Notes under the pieces: generated by a model
Told to the model about the DNA's origin: nothing
The model's database searches: none
The model's input: only the letters and a program-made list of their open reading frames with translations
Translations under genes and position numbers: made by a program
Shown: positions 32,007-41,009 of the stretch, piece after piece
How the letters are laid out: each line of letters opens with the position of its first letter
How positions within the stretch are numbered: the first letter of the stretch is position 1
Origin: Posidoniimonas polymericola
GTDB lineage: Bacteria; Planctomycetota; Planctomycetia; Pirellulales; Lacipirellulaceae
Length of the DNA: 64,000 bases
Direction: 5' to 3'
Assembly (NCBI RefSeq): GCF_007859935.1
Contig: NZ_SJPO01000008.1
Span: forward strand, 1 to 64,000

Positions 32007-33263
32007 ATGGCCGGCGGCGGGCAGCCCGCGGAGCCGCTCGAGCAGCGGGTTGGCGAGATCTACGACCGCGAGTCGCGGCGGGTTTTCGCGACCCTCGTGC
32101 GGCTGATCGGCGACTTCGATCTGGCGGAGGACGCGCTGCACGAGGCCTTCGCCGCCGCGCTCCGCCAGTGGCGTCAGGACGGCGTGCCGGAGAACCCGCG
32201 GGCGTGGCTGGTGTCCGCCGCGCGGTTCAAGGCGATCGACACGATCCGCCGCCGGTCGCGGCTGGGCGCCTTGTCGGAGCGGCTGATCGACCAGGTCCAG
32301 CAGCCGGCGCCGCGGCCCGAGGACCTCGACGACGCCCGGTTCCGCGACGACCACCTGCGGCTGATCTTCACCTGCTGCCACCCGGCCCTCGCCCCCGAGA
32401 CGCAGGTCGCGCTCACGCTCCGTGAGGTCTGCGGCATGACGACCGAGGAGGTTGCGCGGTCGTACCTTACCAAGAGCGCAACGATCGCTCAGCGGATCGT
32501 CCGCGGCAAGGCAAAGATCCGCGACGCCGGCATCCCGTTTGAGACCCCGCCGCCGGCCGACCTGCCGGAGCGGCTCGAGTCCGTGCTGGCGGTGATCTAC
32601 CTGGTGTTCAACGAGGGCTACTCGGCGTCGGCCGGCGAGGACGCGCTGCGGCCCGACCTGTCTTCCGAGGCAATTCGATTGGGCCGCGTGCTGCTCGAAC
32701 TGCTGCCGGACGCCGAGGTGATGGGCCTGCTAGCGCTGATGCTGCTGCACGAGTCCCGCCGCACCGCCAGGACCGACACGCGCGGCGACCTGGTCCTGCT
32801 GGAAGACCAGGACCGCGCCCGGTGGGACTCGGGGCTCATCGCCGAGGGCGTCGTGCTGGTCGACCGGGCATTCGCCAGCGGCGAGGTCGGCGAGTACGCG
32901 CTGCAGGCCGCGATCTCAGTCGTGCACGCCACGGCCCCCACCGCCGAGGCGACCGACTGGCCACGGGTCGTGCGGCTGTACGACCTGCTGCTGGGCGGCA
33001 GCCGGTCGCCGGTGATCGAGCTGAACCGCGCGGTCGCCCTCGCTATGCGGGACGGCTGCGAGGTCGGGTTGCAAGCGGTCGACGAGTTGCTCGGCCGTGG
33101 CGAGCTGGCCGACTACCACCTGGCCCACGCCGCCCGCGCGGACCTCTGTCGGCGGCTGGGCCGCGGCGACGACGCCCGATCGGCTTACCTACGGGCGCTC
33201 TCCCTGACCCAGCAGGCCCCCGAACGGCGTTTCCTCGAAAAGCGTCTGGCCGAACTCGGCTAA
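32007..33263 (+). CDS. ECF42-type RNA polymerase sigma factor with DUF6596 C-terminal extension
   Basis: A 418-residue sigma factor. Region 2 is [20 protein letters not shown], followed by [21 protein letters not shown]. Region 4 is [20 protein letters not shown], followed by [12 protein letters not shown]. After about residue 185 comes the TPR-like C-terminal extension ([34 protein letters not shown]) that defines group ECF42. These sigma factors have no anti-sigma factor; the extension controls activity, and they are co-conserved with YCII/DGPF proteins. Four YCII genes lie within the next 4.5 kb. The gene follows the thioredoxin-domain gene by 1 nt. Confidence 0.93.
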   Translation: MAGGGQPAEPLEQRVGEIYDRESRRVFATLVRLIGDFDLAEDALHEAFAAALRQWRQDGVPENPRAWLVSAARFKAIDTIRRRSRLGALSERLIDQVQQPAPRPEDLDDARFRDDHLRLIFTCCHPALAPETQVALTLREVCGMTTEEVARSYLTKSATIAQRIVRGKAKIRDAGIPFETPPPADLPERLESVLAVIYLVFNEGYSASAGEDALRPDLSSEAIRLGRVLLELLPDAEVMGLLALMLLHESRRTARTDTRGDLVLLEDQDRARWDSGLIAEGVVLVDRAFASGEVGEYALQAAISVVHATAPTAEATDWPRVVRLYDLLLGGSRSPVIELNRAVALAMRDGCEVGLQAVDELLGRGELADYHLAHAARADLCRRLGRGDDARSAYLRALSLTQQAPERRFLEKRLAELG

Positions 33264-33282
33264 AAGTTTTTCTTTGGATGGT

Positions 33283-33309
33283 TGTCGATCCCGGCGGCCG
33301 TGGCTCGAC
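33283..33309 (+). promoter_or_regulatory. Candidate ECF42-dependent promoter
   Basis: TGTCGA (33283-33288), a 17-nt spacer, then CGAC (33306-33309). This fits the reported ECF42 target pattern as I recall it (TGTCGA at -35, CGA/TC at -10). It lies 61 nt upstream of the DUF1579 gene, the first gene after the sigma factor. No other intergenic gap of the cluster shows the motif, so one promoter may drive the downstream genes. Confidence 0.55.
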
Positions 33310-33370
33310 TACTACATAGCAACGCCAGAATTGGCGGTCCAAGACATATTCACCCCAGTGCGAGTTCGCC

Positions 33371-33934
33371 ATGAAGACGCTTTCAACCGCCGTTGCCCTG
33401 ACGCTCTTGGGCGCCCTCTCCGTCGCCGCCCAGGCCGCCGAAACGCCTGCCATGCCGGAGATGCCCCAGCCGACCACCCAGCACCAGTGGTTGCGGCAGC
33501 TCACGGGCGACTGGACGACCAAGGTCACGATGTACATGCCCGGCCAGCCGCCGATGAGCAGCGACGGCCACGCAACGACGCGGTTGGTCGGCGGTTTTTG
33601 GGCGGTTTCGGAGGTCACCGGCCAGATGATGGGCGACCCGTTCGAGGGGCTGCAGACCATCGGGTTTGACGCGGAGAAGCAGGAGTATGTCGGGTCGTGG
33701 GTCGACTCGATGAGCTCGCACCAGTGGCTCCATCGCGGGCAGCTAAACAAGGCCAAGAACCAGTTGGTCCTGGAGTGCAAAGGCCCCTGCCCGTTGCAGC
33801 CGGGCGAGCTCGTCAGCTTCCGCGAGGTCTACGAGGTTAAGGACGCCGACCACCTGGTGTTTACCTCGTATGTTCAAGGCGAAAACAGCGAGTGGACAAA
33901 GGGTATGCAGATCGAGTACACCCGCGATCGCTAG
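33371..33934 (+). CDS. Exported DUF1579 family protein
   Basis: A 187-residue protein with a signal peptide (VALTLLGALSVAAQA-AE). The mature part matches DUF1579: HQWLRQLTGDWTTKVTMYM, RLVGGFWAVSEV, FEGLQTIGFDAEKQEYVGSW and VDSMSS. The family is thought to have a lipocalin-like barrel and is abundant in planctomycetes; its function is unknown. It is the first gene behind the candidate ECF42 promoter, which suggests it is part of the sigma factor regulon. Confidence 0.9.
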   Translation: MKTLSTAVALTLLGALSVAAQAAETPAMPEMPQPTTQHQWLRQLTGDWTTKVTMYMPGQPPMSSDGHATTRLVGGFWAVSEVTGQMMGDPFEGLQTIGFDAEKQEYVGSWVDSMSSHQWLHRGQLNKAKNQLVLECKGPCPLQPGELVSFREVYEVKDADHLVFTSYVQGENSEWTKGMQIEYTRDR

Positions 33935-33993
33935 CCGAATGCTCAGCTCGAGTCCCCCATCCATTCACAATCAGATTCCGCCAAAGGGCCATC

Positions 33994-34470
33994 ATGTCCG
34001 CCGAAAACCCCGTCAACTTCCGCGGTATCATCCCGCATTTGGTCTGCAGCCCGGCCGCGGACTTGATCGCGTTCTGCAAGCAGGCGTTCGACGCCGAGGA
34101 GCTGATGCGTTTGCCGGCGCCCGACGGCGAGCGGCTGATGCACGCGTGCCTCAAGATTGACGCCCAGTTTGTGTTCATCGCCGACGAGTTCGAGGAGTAC
34201 TGCGATGGCGCGTCACGCAGCCCGAAGGTGCTCGGCTCGACCACGGTCACCCTGCACCGCAACGTCGACGACTGCGACGCCGCGTTCCAGCGGGCCGTCG
34301 ACGCAGGGGCAGAGGTGCGGATGCCGCCGACCGACATGTTCTGGGGCGACCGCTACGCTGTGGTGATCGACCCCTGTGGGCACTGCTGGTCGTTCGGGAC
34401 CCACCTGAAGGACATGTCGCCTGAGGAGATCAACCAGGCGATGGTCGATGCGTTTCAGCAGGGCAGCTAG
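33994..34470 (+). CDS. VOC (glyoxalase/PhnB-like) family protein
   Basis: A 158-residue soluble protein of the vicinal-oxygen-chelate fold: [20 protein letters not shown] begins the first beta-alpha-beta-beta-beta unit, and the second unit ends [19 protein letters not shown], like PhnB proteins (DRYG.V.DP.GH.W). The usual metal-binding positions cannot be assigned with certainty. It may act on a small electrophile or be a binding protein. It lies 59 nt after the DUF1579 gene, inside the ECF42 cluster, where VOC genes are common companions. Confidence 0.88.
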   Translation: MSAENPVNFRGIIPHLVCSPAADLIAFCKQAFDAEELMRLPAPDGERLMHACLKIDAQFVFIADEFEEYCDGASRSPKVLGSTTVTLHRNVDDCDAAFQRAVDAGAEVRMPPTDMFWGDRYAVVIDPCGHCWSFGTHLKDMSPEEINQAMVDAFQQGS

Positions 34471-34510
34471 CCTTGCGGTGTCCCTGCCACAACCCTTTGG
34501 GAGCGGTGCT

Positions 34511-34906
34511 ATGAAATTTGTCTGCCTGGGGTACTACGATGAGTCGACATTCGCCAGCTACAGCGAGGAAGAGATGAAGGCCCACATGGAGGCGTGCTTC
34601 GCCTACGACGACGAGCTCCGCCGCGGAGGGCACTTCCTCGGCGGCGAGGCGCTGCAGGGTGGCGAGGCGGGTGTCGTGCTCCGTCACCGAGCGGGCAAGA
34701 CCGCGGTGACCGACGGGCCGTACTCCGAGACCAAGGAGCACCTCGGCGGCATCTTGTTGCTTGAGGCCCGCGACCTCAACCACGCGATCGCCCTGATGTC
34801 CAAGCACCCGGGCGTCAGGTTCGGACCGTTTGAGGTCCGCCCCGCCAATGAGGAGATCAATGCTATGATCGCCGAGCGGACGGCCGCGTTGGGGACCGAC
34901 GCATGA
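34511..34906 (+). CDS. YCII (DGPF) family protein 1
   Basis: A 131-residue protein. It opens [14 protein letters not shown] and contains the DGPF-type motif as [14 protein letters not shown], followed by the final strand FEVRPANEE. The fold is a ferredoxin-like dimer with a conserved His/Asp pair in YCII relatives. Its role in the ECF42 regulon is unknown. The next YCII gene starts within its stop (ATGA overlap), so they are co-translated. Confidence 0.92.
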   Translation: MKFVCLGYYDESTFASYSEEEMKAHMEACFAYDDELRRGGHFLGGEALQGGEAGVVLRHRAGKTAVTDGPYSETKEHLGGILLLEARDLNHAIALMSKHPGVRFGPFEVRPANEEINAMIAERTAALGTDA

Positions 34907-35247
34907 AGTACTTGTTGCTCATGTACAACCGAGAGGACGCCTTCACTGCCGAGGAGATGCCGGTCGAGATGCAGAACGCGTTGGCGATCTGCCACGAGCT
35001 GCACGTCGAGTCGAAGTATGTCGCGGCGTCGCCGCTCGAGCCGGTGGCGACCGCCAAGTCGGTGCGCATTCGGAAGGGGGAGGGCGCTGTTGTTGACGGG
35101 CCGTTCGCCGAGACCAAGGAGCAGCTCGGAGGCTACGTGCTGATCGACGTCCCGACGCTCGACGAGGCGATTGAGGTCGCGGCCCGCTTCCCGTCGGCCT
35201 TCCGCGGCACGGTAGAGATCCGGCCGCTGGAAGAACCGCCGGCCTGA
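34903..35247 (+). CDS. YCII (DGPF) family protein 2
   Basis: A 114-residue protein with the canonical pattern: MKYLLLMYN start, [17 protein letters not shown], then [20 protein letters not shown] and the IRPLEE end. It has the exact DGPF motif. The 4-nt overlap with the preceding YCII gene indicates coupled translation. Paralogues in the same operon suggest hetero-oligomers or separate substrates; this is inference. Confidence 0.93.
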   Translation: MKYLLLMYNREDAFTAEEMPVEMQNALAICHELHVESKYVAASPLEPVATAKSVRIRKGEGAVVDGPFAETKEQLGGYVLIDVPTLDEAIEVAARFPSAFRGTVEIRPLEEPPA

Positions 35248-35304
35248 TCGCTAGCAGAGTCGTTGTGAAACCAATCGAGGCCACCCTAGCCATCTGAGGA
35301 ACCT

Positions 35305-35721
35305 ATGAAGGTTGTTGTCTTTGTCAAAGCCACGCCCAGCTCCGAAGCGGGCACGATGCCGAGCGTCGAGCTCATGAACGCCATGCAGGCGTATAACGAG
35401 GAGCTGATGGCGGCCGGCCTGCTCAAGGCTGGCGAGGGGCTCAAGCCAAGCTCCGCCGGCGCCCGTGTCCAGATCAGCGGCGACCGCCGCACCGTGGTCG
35501 ACGGCCCTTTCGCAGAGACGCAGGAACTGGTCGCCGGGTTCTGGATCTGGGAGGTCGACTCGATGGCGTCCGCGATCGAGTGGGCGAAGAAATGTCCGTC
35601 CCCGATGCCCGAGGACTCCGAGCTCGAGATCCGCCCAATGTACGGCCCGGAAGACTTCGCCGACATCGCGCCCGAAGTTGTCGAGAAGGAGAACGAGATG
35701 CGCAAAGCGTTGGATTCGTAG
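35305..35721 (+). CDS. YCII (DGPF) family protein 3
   Basis: A 138-residue protein of the longer YCII subtype: MKVVVFVKATPSSEAG start, NEELMAAGLLKAGEGL, then [20 protein letters not shown] and ELEIRPMYGPEDF. The C-terminal tail VVEKENEMRKAL is helical. It has the DGPF motif intact. It sits 57 nt after YCII 2 and 33 nt before the small membrane protein gene. Confidence 0.92.
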   Translation: MKVVVFVKATPSSEAGTMPSVELMNAMQAYNEELMAAGLLKAGEGLKPSSAGARVQISGDRRTVVDGPFAETQELVAGFWIWEVDSMASAIEWAKKCPSPMPEDSELEIRPMYGPEDFADIAPEVVEKENEMRKALDS

Positions 35722-35754
35722 CGGAGTGGCCCGTTCCTGCCCGCGTAACTCAGC

Positions 35755-36066
35755 ATGACCCGATGTCGTTGCAAGTCGAACAATGTCGCCCACTGGGCGG
35801 CAAAACTCGTCGGCGGCCTTGCGCCCGGTGTCGGTCTGCTGCTGATGCCGAAGTGCCCGTTGTGCCTTGCGGCCTACCTGGCTTTGTTGACCGGGGTGAC
35901 GCTGTCCGCGTCCGCTGCGACCACGCTCTACTACGGCGTGGCGGGTGCGCTGGCGGCGTTGCTCTGTGTCACCGCCGTATCGTGCGTGTGGTCGATCCGC
36001 CGCCGGCCACGCTGCAGCGACTACAACAGCCCGTTCGAGATCCTTCCCAAACCACCTCAGGAGTAG
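35755..36066 (+). CDS. Small Cys-rich membrane protein
   Basis: A 103-residue protein with two hydrophobic segments (about residues 15-48 and 52-78). The first is interrupted by KCPLCLAAYLALL, a CxxC at the membrane face that recalls MerT/MerC-like and other small CPxC-type membrane proteins. Further Cys residues lie at the N-terminus (RCRCK) and after the second helix. The function is unknown; a thiol or metal role would suit its neighbours (DUF899 thioredoxin-like, ECF42). It is 6 nt before the DUF899 gene. Confidence 0.7.
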   Translation: MTRCRCKSNNVAHWAAKLVGGLAPGVGLLLMPKCPLCLAAYLALLTGVTLSASAATTLYYGVAGALAALLCVTAVSCVWSIRRRPRCSDYNSPFEILPKPPQE

Positions 36067-36072
36067 CCCTTC

Positions 36073-36828
36073 GTGACCACGACCGCCCACCCGCCGATAG
36101 CCGACCCTGCCGCCTGGGATGCCCACCGCCGCGAGCTGCTGCAGGCCGAGAAGGAGCTCACCAAACAGTACGACCGCGTCAACGCGATGCGTCGCCGGCT
36201 GCCGATGACGCTAGTCGAGAAAGACTACCGGTTCACGGGGTCGGCGGGCGAAGTCGGTTTGGCGGACTTGTTTGACGGGCGGCGTCAGCTCATCGTCTAC
36301 CATTTCATGTTCGACCCCGATTGGGACAAGGGCTGCCCTGGCTGCACCGGCTTCGTCAACAGCCAGGGCGACCTGTCGATGCTCGCCCAACGCGATACGA
36401 CGATGACGCTGATCTCCCGCGCGCCATTCGAAAAGCTCGCCGCCTACCGCCGCCAGCACGGCTGGACGCTGCCCTGGTACTCGTCGTTCGGCAGCGAGTT
36501 CAACTACGACTACCACGCCACGCTCGACGCGGAGGTCACCACCATTGAGTACAACTACCGCCCCCCCGAGGAGCACGCCGCGGAGTCGATCCCCAAGGGC
36601 GAGTCCCACGGCCTCAGCGTGTTCATGCGGCACGAGGGGAGCGTCTACCACACCTACTCGACCTACGGCCGTGGTGTCGAGTCGGTGACCGATGCGTACG
36701 CGCTGCTCGACCGCACGCCGTTCGGCCGCCAGGAGGACTTCGAAGACTCGCCCGCGGGCTGGCCGCAGCGGCCGACCTATGGCGGCTGGGGCAGCCCGTT
36801 CGCTGCAAACTCAACGGAGGAAGGGTAA
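36073..36828 (+). CDS. DUF899 family thioredoxin-like protein
   Basis: A 251-residue soluble protein. The DUF899 pattern is clear: [17 protein letters not shown], then [17 protein letters not shown] followed by a GCPGC motif and GFVN. Later [17 protein letters not shown] and [13 protein letters not shown] complete the family signature. The fold is AhpC/TSA-like; CPGC may be a redox pair. The stop codon shares a base with the ATG of the next VOC gene (36828), so translation is probably coupled. Confidence 0.9.
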   Translation: MTTTAHPPIADPAAWDAHRRELLQAEKELTKQYDRVNAMRRRLPMTLVEKDYRFTGSAGEVGLADLFDGRRQLIVYHFMFDPDWDKGCPGCTGFVNSQGDLSMLAQRDTTMTLISRAPFEKLAAYRRQHGWTLPWYSSFGSEFNYDYHATLDAEVTTIEYNYRPPEEHAAESIPKGESHGLSVFMRHEGSVYHTYSTYGRGVESVTDAYALLDRTPFGRQEDFEDSPAGWPQRPTYGGWGSPFAANSTEEG

Positions 36829-37316
36829 TGCCCATCGCCCGCCAGCGGATCACGCCCTGCCTGTGGTTTGACGACCAAGGAGAAGAGGCCGCGAAACTCT
36901 ACACGTCGATCTTCCCAAACTCGTCGATCACGTCGGTCGCCCGCTACAGCGAGGTCGGCAAGGAGAAGCACGGCCGCGAGCCGGGCTCGGTGATGTCGCT
37001 CGGATTCACGCTCGACGGGCAGTCGTTTGTGGCTATAAACGGGGGGCCGATCTTCCAGTTCACCGAGGCGGTCTCGCTGCAGATTGCCTGCGAGACCCAA
37101 GCAGAGGTCGACTACTACTGGCGCCGGCTGACGGACGGCGGCGCCGAGTCCCAGTGCGGTTGGCTCAAGGACCGGTACGGTCTGTCGTGGCAGGTTGTGC
37201 CGGCGTGCGTGCCACGGCTCACCTCCGATCCGGACACGAGCGAACGTGCGATGCGGGCCTTGTTCGAGATGAAGAAGCCCGACATCGCGGCCCTCGAGCG
37301 GGCGGCGTCCCAATAG
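36828..37316 (+). CDS. VOC family protein (3-demethylubiquinone methyltransferase-like)
   Basis: A 162-residue protein with the 3-dmu-9_3-mt/PhnB-like pattern: RITPCLWFDDQGEEAAKLYT, SIFPNSSITSVARYSE, GQSFVAINGGPIFQFTEAVS and DRYGLSWQVVP near the C-terminus. Despite the Pfam name, methyltransferase activity is not established for the family. The ATG overlaps the DUF899 stop by one base. This is the second VOC member of the ECF42 cluster. Confidence 0.9.
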   Translation: MPIARQRITPCLWFDDQGEEAAKLYTSIFPNSSITSVARYSEVGKEKHGREPGSVMSLGFTLDGQSFVAINGGPIFQFTEAVSLQIACETQAEVDYYWRRLTDGGAESQCGWLKDRYGLSWQVVPACVPRLTSDPDTSERAMRALFEMKKPDIAALERAASQ

Positions 37317-37342
37317 TCACGAGCTTTACAGGAGAGGCGACC

Positions 37343-37696
37343 ATGAGGTTTATGCTACTGGTGTACGGCGACGAAGCCGCGTGGACCGAAGAAGAGCGTT
37401 CTGCCTGCATGAGCGAGTCGGCCGCGCTGTGCCGCGTGCTGGCCGAGCAGGGCCAGTTCGTCGACGCTAGCCCGCTGCACCCGGTGGCGACCGCCACGAG
37501 CGTCCGCGTCCGCGACGGCAAACGCCACCTCACCGATGGGCCGTTCGCCGAAACCACCGAGCAGCTCGGCGGCTTCTACATCGTCGACATGCCAACCATG
37601 GAAGACGCCCTGGCGTTCGCGGCGAGCATCCCGCCCGCCAAGAAAGGCACGGTCGAGGTGCGGCCCTTGTTCGAGTTGAAGGGGCTGCCGGAATAG
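37343..37696 (+). CDS. YCII (DGPF) family protein 4
   Basis: A 117-residue protein: MRFMLLVYGDEAAWTEEE start, LHPVATATSVRVRDGK, then DGPFAETTEQLGGFYIVDMP and VEVRPLFEL. The DGPF motif is intact. A good Shine-Dalgarno (GGAGAGG at 37331-37337) precedes the ATG, unusual for this window, and fixes the start against a longer upstream frame. It is the last gene of the ECF42 cluster; the next gene converges. Confidence 0.93.
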   Translation: MRFMLLVYGDEAAWTEEERSACMSESAALCRVLAEQGQFVDASPLHPVATATSVRVRDGKRHLTDGPFAETTEQLGGFYIVDMPTMEDALAFAASIPPAKKGTVEVRPLFELKGLPE

Positions 37697-37716
37697 CCAA
37701 CCTTGTGCTGGCCAGT

Positions 37717-39036
37717 TCATTCCGCGCCCACGCACACACGCGGACGGCGCTCGGCTTGGTTCTCGACCACATCCCTAATCACCTCGATGGCGCGGCGTCC
37801 AAATGCAGGCCAGTTAAGTGTGGTCCGGGCGCGCTCGAGTGCGGCCTCGGACATGGCCCGGTACTGGTCGGGGTTATCCGCGAGTCGCTCGATCTCGTCG
37901 GCGTATTGTTTCGCGGAAGCGTCCACGGGCAGGCAGAGCCCGGTCTTTCCGTGCTGCACCGCGGTCGGCAGTCCTCCCACGGCGCTGACCAGCGAGGGTC
38001 TACCGAAGTGGGCGGCTTCACCGGGCGCTATTCCAAACATCTCCCCGGTAGACGGCAGCAGCATGAAATGACTTCGACGCAGCAGCGTCTTGTGGATATC
38101 GCGGTCGATTGGATCGCCCATCGAGAGAAAGCCGTGAACACGCACGCGTTCGCAACTGAGGGCCGCGCGGGTGTGACCGCCGATCGAATGGAGCGTCACG
38201 TTCCAGCCGCGGGCGGCAAGCTCTCGGGTGATCTCGACGCACAGGTCCAAACGCTTCCGGATTGGGTCAGCGGCGACGATGATGAGTTCGAGTCGCTCGC
38301 GTGACGGGAGGTCGATATGGATCGTGTCGTAGGCGTCGGGCACGACCGTTGAGCCTAGGGGCAGCAGGTGTGCTCTGTCGGGCGACAGCCCGTAGTCATT
38401 TATCGCTGAGTCGAGTGTGCATTGTGACGCGAAGAGGCCGGCCGCCGTACGCGAGAGCGCAACGCTTTCGATCTCCTCGAAACCCTGCTTCTTGGTTTCG
38501 GGCATCCGCGTCCATTTGGCGTAGGTAGTGGCCACCAGCCGCGCGGTGGCGTCAGAAAAGTAGACGATCGGCAGATCGGTTTTCAGTGCGTACAGCGGCG
38601 AGCTGATACATACGCCAAACAACGCATCGAGCGGACGGTCTAAGGAGTCGAGTTGGCGGCCGATGTCCGCGCTCATCGACTCCGCGATGCCGATCAGCCT
38701 GTCGTAGGCCTGCGCGGCCTGGACTTGCTCAATTGCTGATTTTAGCCGGTCGCGGACCGCGTTGCGGAGATTACGGATCTGAGGGTTCTTGCGGATAGCC
38801 CTTGGCAGGAACGCTAACGTCTGCTTGGCCGGCTTATCGCTGAAGCGACCTCCGGGCGTCAGCGGAACGACCTCCGCGCCGGTTGCTGCGAGCGCAGACG
38901 CGGCGTGGAAGGGCATTCCACTGATGGCGTTTGGGTCGGAAGGGTCGGCGAGGCTGATAAAGCCGATCCGCAACCCAGCGCCCCTTAGATCAGGCGAAGA
39001 GTAGGCAGGGGCAGTGGATGGGAGAACGTCGTTCAT
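37717..39036 (-). CDS. Glycosyltransferase, GT4-like
   Basis: A 439-residue GT-B-fold protein. The N-terminal half starts with GLRIGFISLADPSDPNAISG and HAASALAATGAEV. The donor-binding half has the typical GT4 motifs: LPLGSTVVPDAY, RLELIIVAADPIRKRLDLCV (in place of the usual GR), VHGFLSMGDP, MLLPSTGEMFGIAPGEAAHFG (E-x7-E) and LSVPV-like VSAVGGLPTAV. It probably transfers a sugar in cell-surface glycan synthesis. ATG 39036 is preferred to 39156, since the fold begins soon after it. GC is slightly lower than in neighbours. Confidence 0.85.
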   Translation of the reverse strand: MNDVLPSTAPAYSSPDLRGAGLRIGFISLADPSDPNAISGMPFHAASALAATGAEVVPLTPGGRFSDKPAKQTLAFLPRAIRKNPQIRNLRNAVRDRLKSAIEQVQAAQAYDRLIGIAESMSADIGRQLDSLDRPLDALFGVCISSPLYALKTDLPIVYFSDATARLVATTYAKWTRMPETKKQGFEEIESVALSRTAAGLFASQCTLDSAINDYGLSPDRAHLLPLGSTVVPDAYDTIHIDLPSRERLELIIVAADPIRKRLDLCVEITRELAARGWNVTLHSIGGHTRAALSCERVRVHGFLSMGDPIDRDIHKTLLRRSHFMLLPSTGEMFGIAPGEAAHFGRPSLVSAVGGLPTAVQHGKTGLCLPVDASAKQYADEIERLADNPDQYRAMSEAALERARTTLNWPAFGRRAIEVIRDVVENQAERRPRVCVGAE

Positions 39037-39467
39037 TAGGTTGGGCTGCCCCAGTGCGTGAGCCGAATCGTCCGCGGTAAGACGGTGAAGGACTCCAAGT
39101 TGGCGGCAAGGACCGCAGGTTTTGGCGAGCATTTGCAGCGACGCACTTAGCCGCAAAACTGCGGGTTGCCACGAGCCTAATGCGTTGGGGGGAGATTTGC
39201 AACCGATTTCTCATCAGGTCGATCGCAATAGGAGGACTTAGCGAAGACGCGATCGCGATGTCTGGTCTGCTGTGAAGTATTGCCGGCCGTACTCCACGAG
39301 GGAGTGCTCCAAGTCGCTACAGCGTCGATAGCGCAGGCAATGCAGGGCGGGCAAGAAGCCCGAGGCATGTGTGGATCGGCAAATCTTACGACGCAAGAAG
39401 ACAGAGCCCGGCGCGGACGCATGCCGCGTGCCTGCGGAACGCACGGCGCCGACCTCCTCGCAGACAA
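39037..39467. other. Intergenic region, no gene supported
   Basis: Several short open stretches occur on both strands but none shows family features or good codon bias. Composition is lower in GC than the surrounding genes. No tRNA-like fold or promoter pair was found by eye. It should contain the promoter of the minus-strand glycosyltransferase. Confidence 0.35.
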
Positions 39468-39503
39468 TAAAAAAACCGCGGGCGGCCAAGAGGCCGCCCG
39501 CGG
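39468..39503 (-). terminator. Rho-independent terminator of the RhlE-type helicase gene
   Basis: A perfect 12-bp stem (39476-39487 with 39492-39503, CCGCGGGCGGCC and its complement) with an AAGA/TCTT loop is followed on the minus strand by a run of seven T (39475-39469). It lies 30 nt after the helicase stop. Confidence 0.92.
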
Positions 39504-39533
39504 TTGGAGCAATTGCAATGTAAGGGCTGCGTA

Positions 39534-41009
39534 CTACGACGCGGCGGGGCGGCTGGGCCGCTGGCCGGCGGCGCTGCCAACGCCGCGACGGCGGCGACGC
39601 TGCTTCTGGCCGGAGCGACGTTCGCCGGCAGCGGACTCGCCTCCGCTGTGGCCGGCTCCACTGCCGCCGCCTGTGCTGCCGTTCGGGCGGCTCTTGCCGT
39701 AGCTGCGTGACTTGCCGTAGCCCTTGCCACTGGGGCGGCCGCCCTGACCCGAGCGTGGCTTGCCGCCACCGCCCTGACCGCCCTGGCCACCGGAACGCTT
39801 GTAGCCGGTGCCGTGGCTGATGGGGTCGGTCGGCTCGAAGCCGGGGACCGTGGCCTCAACCGGGATGGAACGCTTCACCAGCCGCTCGATCTGCTTGAGC
39901 AGGCCGTGCTCGTCGCCGGCACAGAACGAAACCGCCGCACCCTCGGCGCCCGCCCGGGCGGTGCGTCCGATGCGGTGCACGTAGGTCTCGGCCGTTTCGG
40001 GCAGGTCGTAGTTGATCACGTGCGACACGCCCGAGATGTCCAGGCCCCGGGCGGCGATGTCGGTCGCGACCAGCACCGGCGGGTTCTTGCCCTTGAACTG
40101 GGCGAGCGCCCGACTGCGGGCGTTCTGGCTCTTGTTGCCGTGGATGGCGGCGGCCTTCAGGCCTTCGCGTTCCAGGTGCTTGACGATCTTGTCGGCCCCG
40201 TGCTTCGTGCGGCTGAAGACCAGCGTGCGGTCGCGGCGGGTCGCCTTGAGGAAGTGGGCCAGCAGGTGGTGCTTCTTCTTCTTGTCAACCATGTGAACCG
40301 ACTGGGTAACTTTGTCGGCCGGCTTGGACACGGCGCCGATCTCGATCGAGTCGGGCCTGGTGAGCCACTGCTGGGCCAGCTCGCGGATCTCGTTCGGCAT
40401 GGTCGCCGAGAACATCAGCGTCTGACGCTTACTGGGCACCGCGGCGACAATCCGCTTGAGCGCGGGCAGGAAGCCCATGTCGAGCATCTGGTCGGCCTCG
40501 TCGAAGATCAGGATCTCGACCTGCGATAGATCGATGTGCCCCTGGTCCTTGAGGTCGAGCAGGCGGCCCGGCGTGGCGACCAGCGTGTCGACGCCGTTCT
40601 GCAGGGCCTTCACCTGATGGTACTGCGACACGCCGCCGAAGATGACAGTCTGACGCAGCGGGGTGAACTTGCCGTACTTGTCGAAGCTGGCGCCGATCTG
40701 GGCGGCCAGCTCACGGGTCGGCGACAGCACCAATGCACGCAGGGGGCGGGGCTGGCGGCGCGGCTTCTGCCGCTTGCCGTCAATGGTTTGCTTGGGGGGA
40801 CGCGGCGGCATGCTCTCCAGCAGCCGCTGAAGCGTCGGGAGCGTAAACGCGGCAGTCTTGCCGGTGCCGGTCTGGGCGCAGCCGATCAGGTCGCCGCCCT
40901 GCAGCACGACCGGGATCGCCTTGGCCTGGATCGGCGTGGCGGTGGCGTAGCCCAACAGGTCGGTCGCTTGGAGGAACGCGTCGGCCAGGCCGAGTTCGGA
41001 AAAATCCAT
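39534..41009 (-). CDS. DEAD-box RNA helicase, RhlE type
   Basis: A 491-residue helicase with all core motifs: Q-motif region ATPIQAKAIPV, Walker A AQTGTGKT, PTRELAAQI, TPGRLLD, DEAD (IFDEADQMLDMGF), SAT (MFSATMP), and in domain 2 ATDIAARGLDI and HRIGRTARAG. From about residue 395 the tail is Gly/Ser/Arg/Lys-rich (RSGGQGGQGGGGKPRSG), an RNA-binding extension. It should remodel RNA duplexes in ribosome assembly or cold adaptation. A long upstream region without genes fits a regulated 5' leader. Confidence 0.95.
   Translation of the reverse strand: MDFSELGLADAFLQATDLLGYATATPIQAKAIPVVLQGGDLIGCAQTGTGKTAAFTLPTLQRLLESMPPRPPKQTIDGKRQKPRRQPRPLRALVLSPTRELAAQIGASFDKYGKFTPLRQTVIFGGVSQYHQVKALQNGVDTLVATPGRLLDLKDQGHIDLSQVEILIFDEADQMLDMGFLPALKRIVAAVPSKRQTLMFSATMPNEIRELAQQWLTRPDSIEIGAVSKPADKVTQSVHMVDKKKKHHLLAHFLKATRRDRTLVFSRTKHGADKIVKHLEREGLKAAAIHGNKSQNARSRALAQFKGKNPPVLVATDIAARGLDISGVSHVINYDLPETAETYVHRIGRTARAGAEGAAVSFCAGDEHGLLKQIERLVKRSIPVEATVPGFEPTDPISHGTGYKRSGGQGGQGGGGKPRSGQGGRPSGKGYGKSRSYGKSRPNGSTGGGSGAGHSGGESAAGERRSGQKQRRRRRGVGSAAGQRPSRPAAS

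Noticed and set aside
39177-39518. Minus-strand open frame between the glycosyltransferase and helicase genes
   Set aside because: It runs through the helicase terminator, is rich in Arg/Pro/Cys/Ser without domain features, and has no start signal.
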